A stretch of DNA of 64,000 nt, taken from positions 41,995,512-42,059,511 of the forward strand of contig OZ020306.1 of assembly GCA_963971305.1 (NCBI GenBank), given 5' to 3'. Shown in pieces: positions 57,103-64,000 of this stretch (its first letter is position 1; every line of letters begins with the position of its first letter). A model generated the notes under the pieces. The model did not search any database. It saw nothing but the letters and a program-made list of their open reading frames with translations, and was not told the origin of the DNA. The translations under genes were made by a program, and so were the position numbers. This stretch comes from Arcuatula senhousia (lineage: Eukaryota; Mollusca; Bivalvia; Mytilida; Mytilidae).

Positions 57103-60100
57103 ATAATAATAATAATAATACGATTTATATAGCGCCTTATATAAAATACAATACTCTAAAACGCTTTACAATTAAAAATAAAATACTAAAATCTTGCAAA
57201 TGAACATGTGAAACATAACAATAAAACTCAGTCAATAATAAAAGTAATAAAAATCCAATACTGAGGAGTAAAAAACCTTAAAAAATATAGAAACTGTGAC
57301 AATAAGTAAAAAACGCACAACTGCATAAAAACTATCAAAATGGGAAGAAAAAACATAGAAACTAAGACATAACCCAAGGAAAAAGGATTTCAATATAAAA
57401 TTATAGATAGATAATAATGATAATAAACTATAAATGAGATAAGGACATAATTTGAAAAGTAAAATTTAAAATATTAGTCTGTTCAGTAGCTTAGAAACGG
57501 CTTACAGTTAAAACGCTTAAAAAGCTAGGCTATAAAAGTATGTTTTTAACCTCTTTTTGAAAATGTTTAGCGACTTGGACTGCTTAACGTCACTTGGAAG
57601 ATCATTCCACAACTTTGCTGATGCCCATCCAAATTGCCGCTCTCCATACGTTTTAGTCCGTATATTTGGAAGTACGAGTCTTGTCGTGGTTTCTGACCGT
57701 AAAGATCTCGTTGGCTTGTACACATTGAGAAGTTCATCAAGATAGGAAGGCGCTGTTCCATGCAAGGAGCGATACACAAGTGTCAAGATCTTAAACTGTG
57801 GACGGTAACAAACAGGTAACCAGTGAAGATCTGCCAGAATAGGAGTAATGTGTTCCCGTTTTGGCGTTCTAGTCACCAGACGAGCTGCCGTGTTCTGGAC
57901 TTTTTGTAAACGATTGAGAGTTGTCTTCTTTATACCATGCAACAGACTGTTTCCATAGTCAAGTCTAGCCGTTATAGTTGAATTAACCATAGTTTTGCAT
58001 GCCTCGGTTGTTAAGCAGCGTCTGATTCTTCCAATTTTACAAATCTGAAAATTGCACGACTTCACAATTGCTGAAACTTGTTGGTCCATGTTGAGGTGCT
58101 GGTCGAAAAATACACCTAGGTTTCGTACACATGGAACGCTTTCTATTGTATGTTCACCAACTTTTAGCTGCAGTTTCGGCACAGACGTGACGTTTTGTTT
58201 GGATGTGAAAACAATTAACTCAGTTTTGTCCTGATTTAGTTTAAGAAGGTTTGATGTCATCCAGGAACCAATGTCTGCGATACATGCTTCAAGTCGAGAA
58301 AAGTAATCGTCCCAGTTGTCTAGAGGCTTGATGATGAGGTAAACTTGGGTATCATCCGCATAGCAATGAAACAGCATTCCATGGCGGCGACAAATGTTTC
58401 CTATAGGCATAGAGAAAAGACAATATAACTTCGGGCCCAAGACGGATCCTTGCGGCACACCGAAAGGCAAAGGACGGGAATCTGATCTCACTGTTCCAAT
58501 AGTCACTGTTTGTTGTCGATTTTTCAAATATGACTGAATCCAGGCGAGCGCAGCTCCACGAACTCCATAAGTTACTGACATGCGTTTGAAAAGAATTTCA
58601 TGATCAATCACATCGAATGCAGCGGATAAATCAAGAAGCACGAGAACTGCTGAAGATCGTTGATCCAGCGCTGTCACAATGTCGTTATGCACTTTGAGGA
58701 GGGCAGTTTCAGTAGAGTGCTGGGCACGATAAGCAGACTGAAAAGGATCTCGCAGGCTGTTGTTGTCCAGATGGGAATCGATTCTACGTGCTACAACTTT
58801 CTCAATGATCTTTGAGATGAATGATAAATTAGAGACTGGACGGTAATTTTTTAATGTTTCTTTGTCGAGACCAGGTTTTTTAAGAAGAGGCCTAACTAAA
58901 GCTTCCTTGAACTTAGACGGAAAGGTACTTTGGTTGAAAGACGAATTGACTATTCCAGTAATAATAGGTAGAAGCGGATTTAGACACTCCTTCAGCAGTC
59001 TAGTAGGCATTGGATCTAGTTCACACTGTTTCGACGGAGCCTTCATTATGATTGATCTTATCTCATCTTCTGAAGCATGGTTAAATTCTGTAAGTAATGG
59101 TCCCGTGTATAGATTATCGGCATCCATGAATGAAACATTGTTTACAGAGTTTACACGCAGTTTCTCTCTAATGGTTGCAACTTTGTCGATGAAAAAGTCA
59201 GAGAACGTTTCCGCTAGACATTTGCTTGTTGGTAATGTTGGCAATGGACATTGTTGGTTCTTGCCTATTAAATAATTTGTAACTTTGAACAAAGTTTTGG
59301 GGTCGTGTTTACATTCTTCAAGTTTAGATGAATAGTAATCCTCTTTGGTTTGATGTAGCATATGGCCCAGGCGTTGGCACTCGGTTTTAAAGATTTGACG
59401 ATGAATTTCTAACTTTGTGCGTCGGTATTGACGTTCGGCTTTACGTTTCTTTTGTTTTGCCGATCTTAGTTCATCTGAATACCATGGTGTATTAGGTCTA
59501 ATGGTAATAGATTTTGATACCGTCGGTGCAAGATTGTCCAAAACGTCGATTATGGTGTCGTTATAATTGTTGACCAAATCATCGACAGGGCAGTTGTTAT
59601 CGCTCTTCTGTTTATTCAATAGATCATGCAGATTGTCTTTCATCTCATTCATATTAATGTTTTTCAGTTTTCGAAAAGTTATCTCTTTCTTTTCACGTTG
59701 AGGTTTATCAAATTTAAGGCTTGAGTGCAACGCAAAATGATCGCAACACAGGTTACCTTTAGCGTCGGTAAGATTAGGATTTTCCACTAAAACTGGTGAG
59801 TCAATTAAGTTGCTCGATGATCTTGTGATGCAAAGATCAAGTATGTGACCTTTAACATGGGTCGGATGTCTAACATGTTGAACTAGATTTCGGTCATCTA
59901 GAGTTTGTAAGAACCTGCGTGCGTCTGGATCGTTTTGATTGTCAATATGGAAATTAAAATCACCTGTGATCAAAAGTTCATTGGGAAATATCGTGTTTTG
60001 ATCGAGATAGTTTTCCCATTCAATGAAAAATTCACTCGAAGTGCAGCCATTCGTGGACGATGGCGGGGGTCTATAGATGATGCACAACCTCATTGAAACG

Positions 60101-60747
60101 TCATTTTTACGAACTGAAACTTCCAGATGCTCGAATTGCTTGAACTGCTGTGAGTTTGAGTTTATAGCCGTAACATCAAGGTCGTTTTTATAAACTATGG
60201 CCAGTCCACCACCACGGCGTCCATCACTACGATCTCGACGAATAATGTCATAACCAATTGGCGTGAGTTCGTTAACTACAATGTCGTCGATTGTTGAACC
60301 GAGCCATGTTTCAGTCAAAATAATTGAATCAAGATTTTGAGAGACTATATAATCGGATAGTGATAGAGATTTGTTCTTTACAGATCTGCAGTTCATTGTG
60401 CATACTGAAAACTGATTTGACGGAGAACGACTTCTAACAGTTTTGATGACATTTAGTGCTTTATGTCTATATTCGAAAGTTTTATCAGTAGGCCTAGTGC
60501 ATGATGTATAACGGTGCGTAATACGACGTTCAATAGGTTGGAAATCGCTCAAAATTGATGGCACGATGGCAATGTTATTTGTTTCATCAACACCAAGCTG
60601 CGGTTGATGCGAATAAATGTTTGTGTTTTTGCAAATGAGAACTGGAATACATCGTATTAAACGACTCCCTGCTTTTGTACCCCGTCTAGTCTTTCGTACA
60701 CGACGGGTAAGGTAATTAAAAGTCTGACTAAACACTGATTTAAACAT
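57103..60747 (-). mobile_element. CR1/L2-type LINE
   Basis: Runs on the minus strand from at least 60747 to a (TTA)n tail at 57103-57120. The 3' UTR ends in ggcgctatataaatcg then the TTA repeat, a terminus typical of CR1/L2-group LINEs. It encodes one long intact ORF with endonuclease and reverse transcriptase. The 5' end and any ORF1 are unresolved; no target duplication was found. Confidence 0.8.
57517..60747 (-). CDS. LINE ORF2: AP endonuclease plus reverse transcriptase, intact
   Basis: 1076 codons with no stop. Residues about 112-345 are an APE-type endonuclease: NCRSV (119-123), LTETWLG with the metal-binding Glu145, GDFNFH (262-267) and CDHFAL (335-340, the usual SDH motif with Cys for Ser). 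Residues about 610-900 are the reverse transcriptase: NYRPVSNLSFISKIIEKV (634-651), LDLSAAFDVIDH (705-716), GVPQGSVLGP (763-772) and YADDTQVY (796-803) with the catalytic Asp pair. The C-terminal region (ARLVTRTPKREH, ADLHWLPV, FGWASAKLWNDLP) is the conserved tail of CR1/L2-group LINEs. It acts by target-primed reverse transcription. The basic N-terminal 110 residues are unassigned. The full frame suggests recent activity. Confidence 0.9.
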   Translation of the reverse strand: MFKSVFSQTFNYLTRRVRKTRRGTKAGSRLIRCIPVLICKNTNIYSHQPQLGVDETNNIAIVPSILSDFQPIERRITHRYTSCTRPTDKTFEYRHKALNVIKTVRSRSPSNQFSVCTMNCRSVKNKSLSLSDYIVSQNLDSIILTETWLGSTIDDIVVNELTPIGYDIIRRDRSDGRRGGGLAIVYKNDLDVTAINSNSQQFKQFEHLEVSVRKNDVSMRLCIIYRPPPSSTNGCTSSEFFIEWENYLDQNTIFPNELLITGDFNFHIDNQNDPDARRFLQTLDDRNLVQHVRHPTHVKGHILDLCITRSSSNLIDSPVLVENPNLTDAKGNLCCDHFALHSSLKFDKPQREKKEITFRKLKNINMNEMKDNLHDLLNKQKSDNNCPVDDLVNNYNDTIIDVLDNLAPTVSKSITIRPNTPWYSDELRSAKQKKRKAERQYRRTKLEIHRQIFKTECQRLGHMLHQTKEDYYSSKLEECKHDPKTLFKVTNYLIGKNQQCPLPTLPTSKCLAETFSDFFIDKVATIREKLRVNSVNNVSFMDADNLYTGPLLTEFNHASEDEIRSIIMKAPSKQCELDPMPTRLLKECLNPLLPIITGIVNSSFNQSTFPSKFKEALVRPLLKKPGLDKETLKNYRPVSNLSFISKIIEKVVARRIDSHLDNNSLRDPFQSAYRAQHSTETALLKVHNDIVTALDQRSSAVLVLLDLSAAFDVIDHEILFKRMSVTYGVRGAALAWIQSYLKNRQQTVTIGTVRSDSRPLPFGVPQGSVLGPKLYCLFSMPIGNICRRHGMLFHCYADDTQVYLIIKPLDNWDDYFSRLEACIADIGSWMTSNLLKLNQDKTELIVFTSKQNVTSVPKLQLKVGEHTIESVPCVRNLGVFFDQHLNMDQQVSAIVKSCNFQICKIGRIRRCLTTEACKTMVNSTITARLDYGNSLLHGIKKTTLNRLQKVQNTAARLVTRTPKREHITPILADLHWLPVCYRPQFKILTLVYRSLHGTAPSYLDELLNVYKPTRSLRSETTTRLVLPNIRTKTYGERQFGWASAKLWNDLPSDVKQSKSLNIFKKRLKTYFYSLAF

Positions 60748-60941
60748 AACTCACTGTTGTTTTTGTTGATGATATATGGAGTGTTTATATTATTACCTTT
60801 AAAAACTGTAAAGTTCCAAATTGTTTCTTTAAGAATCAATCATAAGCACAAAAATCTGGATTACAGAGTCTCAAATAATCGACAATAATTCCACAGAATG
60901 CATATAAATCACTAAATATTCGGAGCTTCACAGGGAGCTGC

Positions 60942-60989
60942 CATTCAGCGCTAACCACGTGACAGGAATCACGTGGTTAGCGCTGAATG
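60942..60989. repeat. perfect 21-bp inverted repeat upstream of the LINE ORF
   Basis: The arms begin CATTCAGCGCTAACCACGTG and end with the exact complement; the spacer is caggaa. Each arm contains CACGTG. About 195 bp 5' of the ORF2 ATG on the LINE strand. Confidence 0.85.
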
Positions 60990-61068
60990 ATATTTGTAAA
61001 CACGTCGAAAATTTATCTAGTTGTGAATACAATTGAAATTTTGAGTTGATAGAATAACGATTATTATA

Positions 61069-61210
61069 TAAATAACATATAGCTGAGAGGGTGATGGAGT
61101 AGATTGATACCCTGAGAAAAGCATTGTCAACTGAGGCGCAGCAGAGGTTGACAATGTCTTTTCGAAGGGTAGCAATCTACTCTATCACCCTATCAGCTAT
61201 ATGTTATTTA
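61069..61210. repeat. 142-bp imperfect hairpin with about 63-bp arms
   Basis: The left arm (61069-61131, with agggtgatggagtagattg) and the right arm (61147-61210, with caatctactctatcaccct) pair over about 63 bp with about six mismatches. The loop is tgaggcgcagcagag. Confidence 0.8.
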
Positions 61211-61489
61211 ATTTATTATACTGAATCATTTTTAAAGTACATTTACGCTCGGATTTTCAAATCTTTTTATTTGTTTTCCCGAGTTAAACAGAAATAAAAT
61301 GTTGCCATGTGAAATAACTTCAAAAACATTTTTTAATTGTTTAGGCGTTTGTTAGTAGATGCATTAATTGGTGTTAGTTAAAATAAGTACTTTGCACGAA
61401 ATATTGTTGCATCTTAATACTGTCAATTTTACAACTGATAAAGAATGTCAAATTGAGGCTGTGCACGAGCTCAGCGCACGAGAGGGTGA

Positions 61490-61870
61490 TAGATAAAACA
61501 ATATCACCCGTGAGGGTGATAGATTATACAATTATCACCCTAGTCGGTATGTGACCCAAGCCCTCGGGTGACCTTACTTTCTCGGGGAAAGAAATGCCGG
61601 GTCACATATCATCTAGGGTGATAACTGTTATATTACATCGAATATTTAGATGAAACAATTTAATTTTAAATTCTAAACATATTTCGGACATTTCAACCTT
61701 TTCCATAGGAAAAAATACAGCCCATACACTATTGAAGAAAAATCGTGGGGCCACGTGCAAATTAGTACGAGAGGGTGACCTTACCAACGATTACCGGTTG
61801 ACCCAGCGAAATATCACACGTCACGTGAAAACCTCTTAGCGAATCAAAATAAAGATTTTCATATGAGTAT
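61490..61870. repeat. palindrome-bearing dispersed repeat (copy 2, inverted relative to 32330-32710)
   Basis: Shares gccctcgggtgaccttactt, agggtgataactgttatatt, acatatttcggacattt and a ccaacgattaccggttgacc block with copy 1 in reverse orientation. Lies 280 bp from the hairpin at 61069 and may form one unit with it. Confidence 0.75.
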
Positions 61871-62008
61871 ATACATGCAATATAAAAAATTATCACCCGC
61901 TGGGTTTTGTTTTTGGTATATGCCATATGATAGATTGAATTGATTAATTAGAATTTTTTAGGAAAAAATCTTATGAAGTATAATAAATAAAAATAGCAAG
62001 CAAATTAT

Positions 62009-62396
62009 CACTCCTAGGAACACGCGAATCGATCCAGGTAATGTTTACTAAACTCCGCAAAAGATTTCTCTTATAATCAACTGCATTAAATTTATACTTA
62101 TCAAAGCAAATGGAATGAAATAACTTTTCTTAAAAATCATCAAGGCTGCGCTCGTTCGAAATATAAATGGTACTTAAGTCAAATAATTGAATTGTAGAAC
62201 TCATGGAACTTAAACATTTCCCCATTTTCACCAATTATAAATTATTTATAAATGTGTAGATCCACTACGGCTTTCCAAACGACATAAAATTAGGGTTATG
62301 AAAAATCCTTAACATGTTAGTAAAAATCTTTAGACTATTCGCCTTATAAAGTGTTAGTAAAAATTACCTGGATCGATTCGCGTGTTCCTAGGAGTG
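62009..62396. mobile_element. 388-bp MITE with about 33-bp perfect inverted termini
   Basis: Termini starting CACTCCTAGGAACACGCGAA are exact inverted copies through ...CCAGGTAAT; arms are 36 bp if two flanking bases are counted (62007-62042, 62363-62398). A 5-bp direct repeat ATTAT flanks the element (62004-62008, 62397-62401). No coding capacity. Confidence 0.85.
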
Positions 62397-62466
62397 ATTA
62401 TTTATGAAACAATATTCAGTATACATGTACAGGACGGTATTTGATTGCCCACTCTTACGTCAACGG

Positions 62467-62908
62467 TCCCGTGCGGGGCCCGGTGGCGAATAGGCCCACA
62501 GCAGAGCCTAGCTTGTCGTAAGAGGCGACTAAGGGTCTCGATATTCTGACGTCGGGTCAGTGCTCAACCCACAGAGCGACCAAGTGTTCCCTAGGTGGTT
62601 TAATAGGGTGGCTCTCGTCCGTGGGGGTTGTAAGGTCTATAATACGGAAACTCTGACCGCTGACCATAGAGGGCCAACGTGTGTGGAGAGTGCCATGCTT
62701 CATACATGTAAAATACCCCTTTGTGGACCGCCAAGTAGTGCACCACATAGGCTAAATCCACCTCTCCCCCTTTTCCTGTGGTTTTTCAATTGTTTTTCAC
62801 CCCACCCCCATATTTCATTTATCATCATCATTTCATATTCATTGTATCATCCTTTTTATGTTTATCGATATAGTGTTGCATGGGCGTAAAACACCAACTC
62901 ACTCACTA
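62467..62908 (+). mobile_element. SINE-like element, family A, with 10-bp target duplication
   Basis: 442 bp from TCCCGTGCGGGGCCCGGTGG to the CACCAACTCACTCAC tail. It is flanked by ACGTCAACGG on both sides (62457-62466 and 62909-62918), so it is a genuine retroposed unit. The 109-codon open frame inside is a by-product. Confidence 0.85.
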
Positions 62909-62918
62909 ACGTCAACGG

Positions 62919-63260
62919 GGCGGATGTGTAAACTCATATGGTACAGGTGTTTTGTGTTTTTGTCTTAATGACCAAATGTCGATGGAGAACACACAAAGTG
63001 ATGGGGCAGTTGTACGAATTCTAATATCTTATTGATATAAATTCAATTTAAGATTTTTTAAAAAGAAAAAAACACATTTAATCTGAATCACAATTAGGTA
63101 ATTGCACATTTTTTAAAAGCTCAGTGATGCATAATTTAGTACATGATAGGTATTGTGTTGTTGAATTTTAGAAATAAAAATATTTTAGAGAAACATCCGG
63201 TGTTATATGACAGATGTGTCGATTAATATACATTTTAGAATGAATACATTTTAAACGGAG
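62919..63260. other. non-coding stretch
   Basis: Nothing recognised. Confidence 0.5.
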
Positions 63261-64000
63261 TTCAAGTCTTTATAGGTCAAAGAATCTACCCGTTAAAGAC
63301 AATGTTTACATCAAACTTTTATCCAATGGTTTTTAAAAGATATAAATAACAACTTTTATTAACACATGCTTATTAAGAAATGATAAAACGAACAAGAGAC
63401 TCCCAGGAGCCTGAATCGCTCACCTGACATAGGTTATGAGGCAAAATCTATATGACATTGAAAGGGTCATAAGTTTAATAAGGGGGTCATCTGACAATAT
63501 GGTTTAACTTATGTTGTAATGATTGTACAAAGTAATATTTGAGGAATTGAAACCTTTTCATAATTTTCTTTCCTTCAATATTCGTCATGTTCGTAGAGAA
63601 ATAACTCATGAAATAAACAGTATGCAATATTGACCTTACTTTATATATGTGCTTCAAGTCTTTATAGGTCAAAGAATCTACCTTTTAAAGACGATGTTTA
63701 CATCAAACTTTTATCCAATGGGTTTTAAAAGACTTAAATAACAACTTGTATTAACACATGCTTATTAAGAAATGATTTAACGAACAAGAGGCTCCCGGGA
63801 GCCTGAAACGCTCACCTGACATAGGTTATATGGCAAAATCTATATGACATTGAAAGGGTCATAAGTTTAATAAGGGGGTCATCTGACAATATGGTTTAAC
63901 TTATGTTGTAATGATTGTACAAAGTAATATTTGAGGAATTGAAACCTTTCATAATTATCTTTCCTTCAATATTCTTAGAGAAATAACCCATAAAATAAAC
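63261..64000. repeat. 392-bp tandem duplication running off the window
   Basis: Unit 1 starts at 63261 and unit 2 at 63653 (ttcaagtctttataggtcaa through atgaaataaac / ataaaataaac). More than 90% alike, with a deletion of about 10 bp late in unit 2 (ttcgtcatgttcg). Contains the gaacaagag(a/g)ctccc and CGCTCACCTGACATAGGTTA blocks. Confidence 0.85.

Noticed and set aside
58862..59275. 137-codon plus-strand frame
   Set aside because: Antisense shadow of the LINE reverse transcriptase ORF.

Overview
The window looks like nuclear DNA of a marine bivalve, most probably a mussel (Mytilus-like). It is AT-rich, its genes are split by spliceosomal introns, and it is packed with dispersed repeats, foldback elements and TIR transposons. 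The species call is an inference from repeat style and gene structure. No bacterial or viral gene organisation is present, and no tRNA or rRNA gene was recognised.

Host genes. Two tandem plus-strand paralogues of the SLC16 / monocarboxylate transporter family occupy the centre and right: gene A (27439-42239, 6 coding exons, 592 aa) and gene B (45892-54939, 6 coding exons, 520 aa). Every internal exon boundary is conserved and all ten introns are phase 1. Internal exon sizes match (144, 180 and 126 nt), except exon 3 (906 against 636 nt), which encodes the cytoplasmic loop between TM6 and TM7. Both are predicted 12-TM plasma-membrane carriers of monocarboxylates or similar solutes.

Left third (1-27 kb). 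No host gene was recognised; this is a stack of mobile elements. A 785-bp element (3429-4213) sits between AAA and TTT with no target duplication, judged against an empty-site copy of the same repeat nearby. A 12.5-kb element with CACTG termini and an ATA target duplication (8337-20817) carries, nested inside it, a 2.76-kb CACTG element (11687-14446) with a decayed four-exon mini-gene. That element in turn contains a 172-bp MITE. At 21181-24920 a minus-strand tyrosine-recombinase element encodes a YR and an SGNH hydrolase, has A1-ORFs-B1-A2-B2 split direct repeats, shows no reverse transcriptase, and is interrupted by a hAT-like MITE with an 8-bp duplication.

Centre (27-55 kb). The transporter introns and the intergenic space hold two related long SINE-like families (different tails), foldback MITEs, a degenerate mariner-sized element (37481-38714), a 2.3-kb TIR element in gene B intron 1 (47246-49568), and palindrome-dense DNA just 3' of gene A.

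Right end (55-64 kb). This holds a 1.5-kb repeat with internal 175-bp tandem units, a CR1/L2-type LINE with an uninterrupted 1076-aa endonuclease/reverse transcriptase ORF on the minus strand (57517-60747), several perfect or near-perfect hairpins, a MITE with 36-bp perfect inverted repeats, a SINE-like copy with a 10-bp target duplication, and a 392-bp tandem duplication at the edge.
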